Source: Pseudomonadota bacterium (lineage in GTDB: Bacteria; Pseudomonadota; Gammaproteobacteria; Pseudomonadales; Moraxellaceae). From it: 64,000 nucleotides of DNA. The notes below the pieces were generated by a model, which searched no databases, was not told the origin of the DNA, and saw only the letters and a list, made by a program, of their open reading frames with translations. Positions 17,771 through 25,892 of this stretch are shown here, piece by piece. Position 1 is the stretch's first letter; the number at the start of each line of letters is the position of its first letter. Where the stretch lies: contig JAEWKT010000012.1 in NCBI GenBank assembly GCA_023393635.1, positions 1 to 64,000 of the forward strand, given 5' to 3'. The position numbers and the translations under genes were made by a program.

Positions 17771-17791
17771 CCTAAATATATAAAGATTCAA

Positions 17792-19495
17792 CTAGCCTTT
17801 TAGCACGGCCAGCAATTCATCTTTACTGAGTTCACGTGCTTCGCTGTCACGGCGGCCTTTATATTCAAACGTGCCTGCATCTAAGCCGCGCTCTGATACC
17901 ACAATACGATGGGGCACGCCAATCAGCTCAAGGTCAGAAAACTTAACTCCTGGGCGTTCATTGCGGTCATCAAGTAGCACATCAAATCCAGCAGCTAGCA
18001 GTTCGTTATATAATTCTTCAGCAGCTTCCACAGCGCGTGGTGATTTGGCTTGATTCATGGGCACAATAGCCACTTCAAACGGTGCAATGGCTTGCGGCAA
18101 CATGATGCCTTTTTCATCGTAATTTTGCTCAATGGCAGCAGCCACCACGCGGGTAATACCAATACCATAGCAACCCATGGTCACGGTCAGTGGTTTGCCA
18201 TCTTCACCCAATACTTTGCAGTTTAAGGCTTCAGAATATTTTTGGCCTAGCTGAAAAATATGTCCAACTTCAATACCGCGCTTAATGTTAATCACACCTT
18301 TGCCATCTGGGGAGGGGTCGCCATCCACCACGTTTCGGATATCAGCAACGACGCTTATTTGTGCATCGCGTTCCCAATTTAAGCCAGTGGCATGCTTGCC
18401 CGCTTGGTTCGCACCAGCTACAAAATCGGCCAATACGGATGCTGCCCGATCAACAATCACGGGAATGCTTAAACCTTGTGGACCAATGGAACCAGTTTCT
18501 AGGCCTAATGCTTTCACTTCATCTTCTGAGGCAAAGGTTAGCGGCGCTGCCACTTGATCCAGTTTCTCAGCTTTAATATCGTTTAACTCATGGTCGCCAC
18601 GAAGTACTAAGGCCACCAGTTCATATTTACCATTTTCATCCGCTATACCGCGAACCAGCAAGGTTTTAACAGTCTGGCTTGGGCTGATATTTAAAAACTG
18701 ACTGACTTCATCAATGGTTTTGGCATTAGGCGTGTCTACAATTTCCACAGCTTGGCTTGGGGCAGGGCGTGTGCCGACTAGTACCGCTTCAGCCATTTCA
18801 ACGTTAGCAGCAAAATCTGATTCAGTTGAAAATGCAATATCGTCTTCACCGCTATCAGCCAGCACATGAAACTCATGCGAACCAGTGCCGCCAATAGAAC
18901 CCGTGTCTGCCTGAACTGGACGAAAATTTAAACCCAAACGGGTAAAAATATTGCAGTAGGTGTCGTACATGACCTGATAGGTTTCTTCTAAAGACGCTTG
19001 ATTCGCATGGAAAGAGTAAGCGTCTTTCATGGTAAATTCACGCGAGCGCATGACGCCAAAACGTGGACGAATTTCATCACGGAATTTGGTTTGAATTTGA
19101 TAAAAATTAACGGGAAGTTGTTTATAGCTTTTTAGTTCCTGACGCGCAATGTCGGTAATCACTTCTTCATGTGTTGGGCCCAATACAAACGGACGGTCAT
19201 GACGGTCAGCAAAACGAAGCAGTTCAGGGCCATAGGCTTGGGCGCGGCCAGACTCTTCCCACAGCTCAATCGGCTGGGTGACTGGCATCAGCACTTCCAT
19301 GGCGCTTTTGTTCATTTCATCGCGCACAATAGCAGCTACTTTATTAAGCACCCGAACACCAGTGGGTAGCCATGTGTATAAACCAGACGCCAGTTTACGA
19401 ATCATGCCTGCACGAAGCATGAGCTGATGCGAAATGACTTCGGCATCACCTGGAGTTTCGCGTAATGTGGCAAACATTAAACGGCTAGCACGCAT
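17792..19495 (-). CDS. proS: Prolyl-tRNA synthetase
   Basis: Class II aminoacyl-tRNA synthetase charging tRNA-Pro. Blocks include RKLASGLYTWLPTGVRVLNK (motif 1 region), the motif 2 region YQIQTKFRDEIRPRFGVMRSREF, then the inserted YbaK-like editing domain (about residues 220-380), motif 3 (TMGCYGIGITRVVAAAIEQ) and the anticodon-binding domain at the C-terminus. Chosen start ATG at 19495 gives 567 residues, matching the ~570 of bacterial ProS. The frame can be extended to 19570, but that ATG lies inside the tRNA-Arg gene, so the longer form is rejected. TAGGAT lies upstream of the chosen start. Confidence 0.97.
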   Translation of the reverse strand: MRASRLMFATLRETPGDAEVISHQLMLRAGMIRKLASGLYTWLPTGVRVLNKVAAIVRDEMNKSAMEVLMPVTQPIELWEESGRAQAYGPELLRFADRHDRPFVLGPTHEEVITDIARQELKSYKQLPVNFYQIQTKFRDEIRPRFGVMRSREFTMKDAYSFHANQASLEETYQVMYDTYCNIFTRLGLNFRPVQADTGSIGGTGSHEFHVLADSGEDDIAFSTESDFAANVEMAEAVLVGTRPAPSQAVEIVDTPNAKTIDEVSQFLNISPSQTVKTLLVRGIADENGKYELVALVLRGDHELNDIKAEKLDQVAAPLTFASEDEVKALGLETGSIGPQGLSIPVIVDRAASVLADFVAGANQAGKHATGLNWERDAQISVVADIRNVVDGDPSPDGKGVINIKRGIEVGHIFQLGQKYSEALNCKVLGEDGKPLTVTMGCYGIGITRVVAAAIEQNYDEKGIMLPQAIAPFEVAIVPMNQAKSPRAVEAAEELYNELLAAGFDVLLDDRNERPGVKFSDLELIGVPHRIVVSERGLDAGTFEYKGRRDSEARELSKDELLAVLKG

Positions 19496-19545
19496 GGAAT
19501 ATATCCTAATACCAAAAGGTAAAATAAACACAAAAAATAAAGGTG

Positions 19546-19618
19546 TGCGCTCTGCGGGACTCGAACCCACGCCAGTCGCTTAGGAGGCAACTACTCTATC
19601 CAGTTAAGCTAAGAGCGC
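19546..19618 (-). tRNA. tRNA-Arg (CCT), CCA not encoded
   Basis: Minus-strand tRNA of 73 nt. Acceptor GCGCTCT pairs perfectly with AGAGCGC; the T-arm contains GGGTTCGAGTCCC; the anticodon loop CTCCTAA places CCT after U33, reading AGG. After the discriminator A (base 19546) the DNA reads CACC rather than CCA, so the CCA end must be added by the nucleotidyltransferase. It lies just upstream of proS on the same strand. Confidence 0.93.
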
Positions 19619-19699
19619 ATCGGTTAGCACAAGCTATGCGGCGCCATTAAAGCATAAATTGAAGTTTTTTTTAAGCCCTGGTGCTGTATGTTATACAGA

Positions 19700-21079
19700 T
19701 TAATCGGTCGTTTTTTCACCTTTTTGCAGGCCAAGTGAGCTATATAAAACAAACATCAGCGCAATCCAGACAGGAATCATAATCACCGATTCACTAAAGC
19801 CCTTTTGCCACATGATATACAACACCATGACCACAAAGGCTAAGCAAAGCCAGTTGCTAAACGGTGAAAATAGCGCAGGGTAGGTGGTGGTGATATTGTG
19901 TTGCTGGATATGCTTTTTGAACTTTAAATGAGTCAGGCTAATCATGGCCCAGTTTAAGACCAGCGCACCAATCACAATATAAAATAAGTGGCTTAAGGCT
20001 TTTTCTGGTACAAAATAGTTAAGTAGTACACAGCCAAAAATTAGTACGGCTGAGAGCAAAGTTGCCATAATAGGCACGCCTTGTTTATTGACTTTTAAAA
20101 AGGTTTTAGGGGCGTTTCCCTGTTTGGCTAAGCTATATAACATACGGCTATTGGCATACATACCGCTGTTATAAACAGAAAGTGCAGCAGTTAAAATAAT
20201 AAAATTAAGCAAGTTGGCCGCCCAACCAATTCCAAGCTGGCTAAAAATCATGACAAACGGGCTTTTATCTAAGCTGGTGCCAATATCAAGCTGATTCCAT
20301 GGCACAAGGGACAGCAGCACCGTTAATGAACCAATATAAAATATCAGCACGCGATAGACGACTTGGTTAATGGCTTTTGGAATGGTTTTGCTGGGATTTG
20401 TCGCTTCGGCAGCAGCCATGCCAATCAGCTCAATGCCACCAAAGGCAAACATGATAAACGCCAGCATATAAAACAGGCCATCAAAACCATTGGGGAAAAA
20501 TCCGCCATGCGTCCATAAGTTACTGATGTGCGATATAGAATCACTCGGAGCGATTATTAACAAATAACAGCCAAACACAATCATGGCAATAATGGCAGTG
20601 ACTTTAATAATCGCCAGCCAAAATTCTGATTCGCCATAAAATTTGACATTGGTTAAATTAATGGCAGTAATCACAAGATAAAAAAACAGGATCGGCAGCC
20701 ACGACGGAATTTGTGGCCACCAATAATTAATATATTTACCCACTGCGGTTAGCTCTGCCATCGCTACCAAAATATACAGTACCCAATAGTTCCAGCCTGT
20801 TAAAAACCCTGGGAATTTGCCCCAGTATTTGTAGGCAAAATGGCTAAACGACCCTGCCACAGGCTCATGCACAATCATCTCGCCCAGTTGGCGCATGATT
20901 AAAAAAGCAATCAGCCCACCAATGGCATAGCCCAAAATAACCGAAGGCCCTGCTGCTTTAATCACGTCCGCTGAGCCTAAAAACAGCCCAGTACCAATAG
21001 CACCGCCCATGGCAATAAGCTGAATATGTCGATTTTTTAAACCACGTTTAAGCTGGGTTGGGGCAGAGGGATGAGTCAA
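19700..21079 (-). CDS. Amino-acid permease, AAT family (AroP/PheP type)
   Basis: Inner-membrane proton-coupled amino-acid importer, 459 residues, with twelve hydrophobic helices. The first helix carries the APC-family signature HIQLIAMGGAIGTGLFLGSA, and the next conserved stretch is MRQLGEMIVHEPVAGSFSHF. The segment VGKYINYWWPQIPSW, together with INLTNVKFYGE, resembles aromatic amino-acid permeases more than the Cyc/Gab types, hence the AroP/PheP suggestion; exact substrate is not certain. It is monocistronic and divergent from the old-yellow-enzyme gene at 21264. Confidence 0.85.
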   Translation of the reverse strand: MTHPSAPTQLKRGLKNRHIQLIAMGGAIGTGLFLGSADVIKAAGPSVILGYAIGGLIAFLIMRQLGEMIVHEPVAGSFSHFAYKYWGKFPGFLTGWNYWVLYILVAMAELTAVGKYINYWWPQIPSWLPILFFYLVITAINLTNVKFYGESEFWLAIIKVTAIIAMIVFGCYLLIIAPSDSISHISNLWTHGGFFPNGFDGLFYMLAFIMFAFGGIELIGMAAAEATNPSKTIPKAINQVVYRVLIFYIGSLTVLLSLVPWNQLDIGTSLDKSPFVMIFSQLGIGWAANLLNFIILTAALSVYNSGMYANSRMLYSLAKQGNAPKTFLKVNKQGVPIMATLLSAVLIFGCVLLNYFVPEKALSHLFYIVIGALVLNWAMISLTHLKFKKHIQQHNITTTYPALFSPFSNWLCLAFVVMVLYIMWQKGFSESVIMIPVWIALMFVLYSSLGLQKGEKTTD

Positions 21080-21183
21080 GTTAAAATCCTGTTGAACGGT
21101 GCAAGCGGCTTGTTAAACAAGCGTTATCATAAACAGGTTGGCTTACTTTAAATAGTCCTGTTTGTCCAGATGACGCTACAGTC

Positions 21184-21212
21184 TTGACATGGCATATTGT
21201 CAAATCTATAAA
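21184..21212 (+). promoter_or_regulatory. Sigma-70 promoter of the oxidoreductase gene
   Basis: TTGACA (21184-21189), a 17-bp spacer and TATAAA (21207-21212): close to consensus. Transcription should start near 21219, which places the first in-frame ATG of the longest ORF (21189) upstream of the transcript and decides for a later start. Confidence 0.8.
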
Positions 21213-21263
21213 ACCCTCTACAATCGGGAGATCATATTTTTTAAGATGAAAGCGAGTATAACA

Positions 21264-22526
21264 ATGAGTGTCACGATTGCCAGCACTTATCAATTGCAGG
21301 GCTATACATTTAAAAACCGATTTATCAAAGGTGCCATGAGCGAAGGTTTGGCCAATAAAGCAGGTGAAGTAAATGACACCCACTTAAAACTATATGAAAC
21401 CTGGGCGCAAGGTGGCCTGGGTTGCTCTATTACTGGCAACGTGATGGTCGATATTAATGCCAAAAATGAACCTGGCGTGGTGGCCATTGAAGATGAGCAT
21501 GATTTAGCAAGTTTAACCACATGGGCAAATATTGGTAAAAAATACAATATGCTGCAGCTGGTGCAATTGTCGCATCCTGGTCGTCAGTGCCCCAAGGGTT
21601 TAAATAAAGAAACTGTTGCGCCCTCTGCTATTCCGTTTAGTCCTGCACTGTCCACTTTTTTTGGTACGCCACGTGCGCTAACCGAAGATGAGATTTTAGA
21701 CATTATTCAGCGTTTTGGTAATGCAGCACGTATTTGCAAGAAAGCAGGCTTTGAAGGGGTGCAGTTGCATGGTGCGCATGGCTATTTAATTAGCCAGTTT
21801 TTGTCACCACTCACCAACCAGCGCACTGATCAATGGGGTGGCAGTATTGAAAATCGTATGCGCTTTTTGCTGGAAATTTATCGCGAAGTGCGCAAGCAAA
21901 CAGGCGACAACTTTATTGTAAGCGTGAAATTAAACTCGGCTGATTTTCAACGCGGCGGCTTTACTGAAGAAGATGCCATCACTGTATTTCGTGCCATTGA
22001 TGCAGAAGGCATTGATCTGATTGAAATCTCTGGTGGCACTTATGAAGCACCAGCCATGGCAGGTGCTAAACGTAAAAAAATATCTGTTCAGCCAGCAGTG
22101 AAACAAAGTACTGTGGCGCGCGAAGCGTATTTTTTAGAGTTTGCTGAAAAAATCCGTAAAGAAGTAAAAACTGCATTGATGGTGACGGGTGGTTTTAGAA
22201 CACGTGATGGCATGAATGACGCCTTGCAAAGTGAAGCTTGTGATTTTATTGGCATGGCACGCCCATTGGCAGTAGAAACTGATGCGCCAGATCACTTACT
22301 GGCAGGCAACAACAGCGTCCGTTATGCGGTCAAACCGATTAAAACAGGTGTGCCAATGCTTGATAAAATGGCAGTCATGGAAGTGATCTGGTATGCCGCG
22401 CAGTTTAAAGCCATTGGACAAGGCAAACAGCCAAAGCCTAATTTAAGTCCACTGTTGGTATTGGCCAAATATGCGCGTGGTAACATTAAAGCCATTTTAC
22501 AGCGTCGCACCCGTCTACGTGCTTAA
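21264..22526 (+). CDS. NADH:flavin oxidoreductase, old-yellow-enzyme family
   Basis: FMN-binding TIM-barrel ene-reductase-like enzyme, 420 residues from the chosen ATG. Family landmarks: NRFIKGAMSEGLAN near the start (FMN phosphate region), QLSHPGRQ, FEGVQLHGAHGYLISQFLSP (substrate histidine region), RTDQWGGSIENRMRFLLEI, and the C-terminal MVTGGFR and FIGMARPLAVE phosphate-binding loops. The in-frame ATG at 21189 sits inside the -35 box and is excluded; ATG at 21246 is a less likely alternative. Physiological substrate cannot be deduced; these enzymes reduce activated alkenes or quinones. Monocistronic, with its own promoter and terminator. Confidence 0.88.
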   Translation: MSVTIASTYQLQGYTFKNRFIKGAMSEGLANKAGEVNDTHLKLYETWAQGGLGCSITGNVMVDINAKNEPGVVAIEDEHDLASLTTWANIGKKYNMLQLVQLSHPGRQCPKGLNKETVAPSAIPFSPALSTFFGTPRALTEDEILDIIQRFGNAARICKKAGFEGVQLHGAHGYLISQFLSPLTNQRTDQWGGSIENRMRFLLEIYREVRKQTGDNFIVSVKLNSADFQRGGFTEEDAITVFRAIDAEGIDLIEISGGTYEAPAMAGAKRKKISVQPAVKQSTVAREAYFLEFAEKIRKEVKTALMVTGGFRTRDGMNDALQSEACDFIGMARPLAVETDAPDHLLAGNNSVRYAVKPIKTGVPMLDKMAVMEVIWYAAQFKAIGQGKQPKPNLSPLLVLAKYARGNIKAILQRRTRLRA

Positions 22527-22565
22527 GTAAGTTTAATTCATTAAACAGTAGTGCGATCACCTTAA

Positions 22566-22592
22566 GAACGGCTCAAATTTTGAGTCGTTTTT
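22566..22592 (+). terminator. Intrinsic terminator of the oxidoreductase gene
   Basis: AACGGCTCAA pairs with TTGAGTCGTT around a 4-nt loop, followed by TTTTTC. One G-T pair; otherwise perfect. Confidence 0.9.
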
Positions 22593-22671
22593 CATTTTAA
22601 AACTTCATTTTGTACAACGCTTGGGCTATTCTGCCAGCATTATTTTATTGCACCTTTGCATGGATTGATGC

Positions 22672-23733
22672 ATGAAGCATTTCCGTTTTTCTTTAATTTT
22701 TACGGCTATTTGTCTGGCGCTGGGATTTTGGTGGGGCCTGGAACACGGCAGCATGCGTATTGCGCTATCTACCTTGGCGGTGGTGGCTATTTTAGCGGTA
22801 ATGGAAGTGTCCTTATCATTTGATAATGCCGTGGTTAATGCCTCCATTTTAAAACATTGGGATCATTTCTGGAAAACGCTGTTTTTAACCGTGGGCATGT
22901 TGGTTGCCGTGTTTGGCATGCGTCTGGTGTTTCCACTACTGATTGTGGCAATGACAGCCAACATGGGCTTGGTAGAGGTAGCACAGCTGGCCTTAAACAA
23001 TCCCAAGCTTTATTCAGCCAAGCTATTAGAGCATCATGCTGAAATTTCTGCCTTTGGCGGCATGTTCTTGTTACTGGTGTTTTTAAACTTCTTACTGGAT
23101 GCAGATAAGGACGTACACTGGTTTGACTGGCTAGAACAAAAATTCTCCAAGCTAGGTCGTTCTGGCACTGCATCAACACTGGTTGCATTGCTTATACTCA
23201 TTGGTGCCTTGCAATGGGTGTCCCAAGCGGATCAACTGGCTGTATTTATGGCAGGTATTTGGGGCATTGTGGTGTATCAGGCAGTGAGTCTGCTGAGTAG
23301 CATCCTAGAGGGCGAAGGTGAGGATGATCCAGAGCTTGGCAAAGCGATTCAGCGCGGCGGTGTGGCTGGTTTTGTTTATCTGGAAGTGCTGGATGCCTCG
23401 TTTAGTTTTGATGGCGTGATTGGTGCCTTTGCTATTACCAATGATGTGGTGGTGATTATGCTGGGTCTGGCCATTGGTGCCATGTTTGTGCGCTCCATGA
23501 CCATTTATCTGGTCGATAAAGGCACCCTGGATGAGTTTATTTATTTAGAACATGGCGCGCATTATGCCATTGGTGCCTTAGCCATTATTATGCTGGCTTC
23601 CATGCAGTTGCATATTCCAGAGCTGGTGACGGGCTTTATTGGTGTGGCCTTTATTGGATGGTCGCTGTGGGCATCGATTCGTCATCGTAAGCAACATCAC
23701 AAAGATCAGCACAAAGACCATTTGGCAGGCTAA
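22672..23733 (+). CDS. DUF475 membrane protein of the TerC superfamily
   Basis: Inner-membrane protein, 353 residues, about nine helices. The TerC-superfamily metal-binding motifs are repeated: VMEVSLSFDNAVVNA near residue 45 and the mirror motif YLEVLDASFSFDGVIGAFA near 240, each with acidic residues inside a helix. This is the DUF475 branch, distinct from TerC/Alx proper. The tail is very rich in His, Lys and Asp (HRKQHHKDQHKDH), which could bind metal in the cytoplasm. Export of a divalent metal is inferred from the superfamily. ATG at 22672 has only a weak upstream GGA. A second superfamily member lies 340 bp downstream. Confidence 0.82.
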   Translation: MKHFRFSLIFTAICLALGFWWGLEHGSMRIALSTLAVVAILAVMEVSLSFDNAVVNASILKHWDHFWKTLFLTVGMLVAVFGMRLVFPLLIVAMTANMGLVEVAQLALNNPKLYSAKLLEHHAEISAFGGMFLLLVFLNFLLDADKDVHWFDWLEQKFSKLGRSGTASTLVALLILIGALQWVSQADQLAVFMAGIWGIVVYQAVSLLSSILEGEGEDDPELGKAIQRGGVAGFVYLEVLDASFSFDGVIGAFAITNDVVVIMLGLAIGAMFVRSMTIYLVDKGTLDEFIYLEHGAHYAIGALAIIMLASMQLHIPELVTGFIGVAFIGWSLWASIRHRKQHHKDQHKDHLAG

Positions 23734-23842
23734 TTTGCTTGAATCATTGATTAAAAAGAGTGCATTTAGCCAGATGCTATGGCAGAATGCGCAAACGTGC
23801 CCAGCACGACAGTTTATGGTAGTAAGTAGGTGTTACCACTGC

Positions 23843-24029
23843 TTGCTGCGCAAGGGGAGTAGCCTCACCCATGCCATCTATCGTCAATACACTTTATCTT
23901 AAGTTTTAAGCTAAAGTCGGTAGCTGGATATTGCCATTGGTGCCAACACGCACCAATTTGACAGTATAGGCAAGACCTTGACCCATGTTGTTTGACTTAA
24001 TTGATCAGACGGCAGGTCAGGGTTTTTTG
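23843..24029 (+). promoter_or_regulatory. yybP-ykoY (Mn2+) riboswitch with intrinsic terminator
   Basis: The signature AAGGGGAGTAGCC (23852-23864) is the most conserved element of yybP-ykoY leaders and is followed by a structured stretch of about 110 nt upstream of a TerC/Alx gene, the usual target. CAAGG (23851-23855) can pair with CCTTG (23976-23980) to close the aptamer. The same CCTTGACC (23976-23983) can instead pair with GGTCAGGG (24015-24022), which is followed by TTTTTTGTTTTTT, forming a terminator. The two pairings exclude each other, so Mn2+ binding would switch expression on. The boundaries are approximate. Confidence 0.82.
23976..24029 (+). terminator. Expression-platform terminator of the Mn2+ riboswitch
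   Basis: Eight-base-pair stem (CCTTGACC with GGTCAGGG, one G-T pair), a 31-nt loop and a T-rich tail ending about 40 nt before the alx start codon. Its 5' arm doubles as the 3' strand of the proposed aptamer P1 helix. Confidence 0.7.
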
Positions 24030-24071
24030 TTTTTTAAACTCGGTGCCTGTTGTCTCTACTGGAGAAATATT

Positions 24072-25037
24072 GTGGAAACGATAGGCAATCCCTGGCTATA
24101 CGCCATATTTTTTGCCCTTGTGGCAATCATGCTACTCATCGATTTTTTGGGCTTTAAGCAAAAAGATGATCAACCTGTTCCGCTGAAACAAGCAGCACTG
24201 TGGAGCGTGGCTTGGGTCAGCGTATCTGCTTTATTTGCTGGCGGCTTATGGTGGTACTTAAATACGCACATGGGCACGGCCATTGCTAATCAAAAAACCC
24301 TAGAGTTTGTGACGGGTTATTTGCTGGAAAAATCACTGGCCATTGATAACGTGTTTGTGTGGCTCATGATCTTTGGCGCGTTTGCAGTGCCCTCAGCTTT
24401 ACAACGACGTGTGCTGCTATATGGCGTATTAGGGGCGATTATTTTACGCACCATTTTTATTTTTGCAGGTGCCTGGTTAATTCAGGAGTTTTCCTGGGTA
24501 CTGTATATTTTTGGCGCGTTTTTGGTCTATACAGGCTTTAAGTTTTTAAAAGGTGGGCATGACGAACCTGTAGATATTGAAAACATGAAGCTGCTGAAAT
24601 GGTTGCGTGGTCATATGCGCATTACGCCAACCTTGCGAGGCAACCAGTTTTTGGTACGAGAAAATGGTCTATTGTGGGCGACCCCATTGTTGGTGGTGCT
24701 GATTTTAGTAGAATTTTCTGATGTGATTTTTGCAGTTGATTCTATTCCTGCTATTTTTGCAGTAACCACAGATCCGTTTATTGTATTAAGTGCTAATTTG
24801 CTGGCTATTTTAGGCTTGCGCGCCATGTTCTTTTTGCTAGCAGGTGCAGCGGCTAAAATGCATTATTTACCGTATGGGCTTGGGGTGATCATGAGCTTTA
24901 TTGGGATAAAAATGCTGTTGCTGGATATTTATCATATTCCAATTGCTGCCTCATTAGGCTTTATTGCTGTGGTACTGGCGATTACCGCATGGCTATCATG
25001 GCGTTATGCCAAAAATCATCCGCAAGCACAGGCATAA
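24072..25037 (+). CDS. alx: TerC/Alx-family manganese exporter
   Basis: Inner-membrane protein, 321 residues, about nine helices. It is collinear with E. coli Alx as I recall it: VAIMLLIDF, FVTGYLLEKSLAIDNVFVWLMIF (metal-binding helix with E-x(4)-D), ALQRRVLLYGVLGAIILRT, LVEFSDVIFAVDSIPAIFAV (second acidic motif) and DPFIVLSANLLAILGLRAMFFLL. E. coli Alx is linked to Mn2+ export. The start is GTG at 24072, after GGAGAAATATT, because it matches the family N-terminus (VETIGNP) and because the longer frame from 23985 would run through the riboswitch terminator. Expression is likely controlled by that Mn2+ riboswitch. Confidence 0.9.
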   Translation: METIGNPWLYAIFFALVAIMLLIDFLGFKQKDDQPVPLKQAALWSVAWVSVSALFAGGLWWYLNTHMGTAIANQKTLEFVTGYLLEKSLAIDNVFVWLMIFGAFAVPSALQRRVLLYGVLGAIILRTIFIFAGAWLIQEFSWVLYIFGAFLVYTGFKFLKGGHDEPVDIENMKLLKWLRGHMRITPTLRGNQFLVRENGLLWATPLLVVLILVEFSDVIFAVDSIPAIFAVTTDPFIVLSANLLAILGLRAMFFLLAGAAAKMHYLPYGLGVIMSFIGIKMLLLDIYHIPIAASLGFIAVVLAITAWLSWRYAKNHPQAQA

Positions 25038-25060
25038 TTAAAACCGTATCAATTATTAAG

Positions 25061-25091
25061 GGTTCAAGCTGAGCAAGGCTTGGTTTGAACC
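25061..25091. repeat. Inverted repeat downstream of alx
   Basis: GGTTCAAGC and a later TTGAACC with an inner GGCTT can fold into an interrupted hairpin. No T-run follows on either strand, so it may stabilise the 3' end of the alx mRNA instead of terminating it. Confidence 0.45.
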
Positions 25092-25152
25092 ACTGGGATC
25101 TATGCCCCGCTAAACAAACGCAGCAACCATCATTAATAGGGTAAATAATCTG

Positions 25153-25641
25153 CTACTTGGGCGTGTGTGTTTGTATGTCCAGTTCTTCATGCTGTAGTAC
25201 AACTGTCTGATTAACCTGATGTTGCGTGGTGATTTTGCCAATATCAACTTGTTCGGTAATTACTACTTTTTTATGCACCACTGCTTGCTCCTGATACAGT
25301 GGAATTTCAATCATTTGCTTATCATTCAGTGTAATAGTTTCGCCATTAATTTTAATCTGGGTTGGCGTTGCTGCGTGTTCTAAAGCATCGATATGATTTG
25401 TGGTGGTGCTGGTGGTTGTGGTGTTGGCCTGATATTCAATGACTAACACTTCTTCTGTCAACAGCACAGGGATTTGAATGGTTTGTTCACGCACTACTTT
25501 TTTAACCAATAACTGGCCAGTTAAATATTGTTCCACTTGAACATCAGCTTTTTCAGCCAGCAATTCGATGTGTTCTATGGTTTGTTGCTGTGATGAATGA
25601 TCGTCTGGAAGAGGGGAGGCAGATAATTCAGGTTTTGACAT
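25153..25641 (-). CDS. DUF2382 (YsnF/AvaK-like) protein, short form
   Basis: Protein of 162 residues with DUF2382-like strand repeats: an HIELLAEKADVQVEQ stretch, VKKVVREQTIQIPVLLTEEVLVIEY, an IEIPLYQEQAVVHKKVVITEQVDIGK block, and a final VVLQHEELDIQ. The same vocabulary occurs in the C-terminal half of the gene upstream (25893), so the two are paralogues in tandem. There is no PRC-barrel here, signal peptide or membrane segment. YsnF/AvaK-type proteins are associated with general stress, but a molecular role is not established. GCAAGGTAAATA lies before the ATG. About 250 bp and a terminator separate it from its paralogue, so it has its own promoter. Confidence 0.78.
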   Translation of the reverse strand: MSKPELSASPLPDDHSSQQQTIEHIELLAEKADVQVEQYLTGQLLVKKVVREQTIQIPVLLTEEVLVIEYQANTTTTSTTTNHIDALEHAATPTQIKINGETITLNDKQMIEIPLYQEQAVVHKKVVITEQVDIGKITTQHQVNQTVVLQHEELDIQTHTPK

Positions 25642-25806
25642 ATTATTTACCTTGCGAGTTGTTTAGCGTGGCTAGTTGTTTAGTATGCTGATAAGGCTTG
25701 ACGAAACGTTTTGCTTGCGCATTTAGAATAAACAAAACAGTTCACAAGCCATTTAAACTAAGTCATGCACTCTTGCTAAGAGCGCAGTAGAGAGCAGGAT
25801 GGTAGA

Positions 25807-25839
25807 GAAAAACGGCAAGGAATTGATTTAACCTTGCCG
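25807..25839 (-). terminator. Intrinsic terminator after the PRC-barrel gene
   Basis: Read leftward, CGGCAAGG (25839-25832) pairs perfectly with CCTTGCCG (25820-25813) around an 11-nt loop, followed by TTTTT. Confidence 0.88.
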
Positions 25840-25892
25840 CCTTATCACACTCAATTTAAGTTGCTTTTATCAGCAACAATGATCAACGACAA

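Noticed and set aside
19496..19570. 25-residue N-terminal extension of ProS
   Set aside because: It overlaps the tRNA-Arg gene and exceeds the family length.
23639..23902. 87-codon ORF running into the riboswitch
   Set aside because: It begins inside the DUF475 gene in another frame and ends in the riboswitch aptamer; no ribosome-binding site.
23985..24071. 29-residue N-terminal extension of Alx
   Set aside because: It would be translated through the riboswitch terminator, and the family N-terminus starts at GTG 24072 after a good GGAG.
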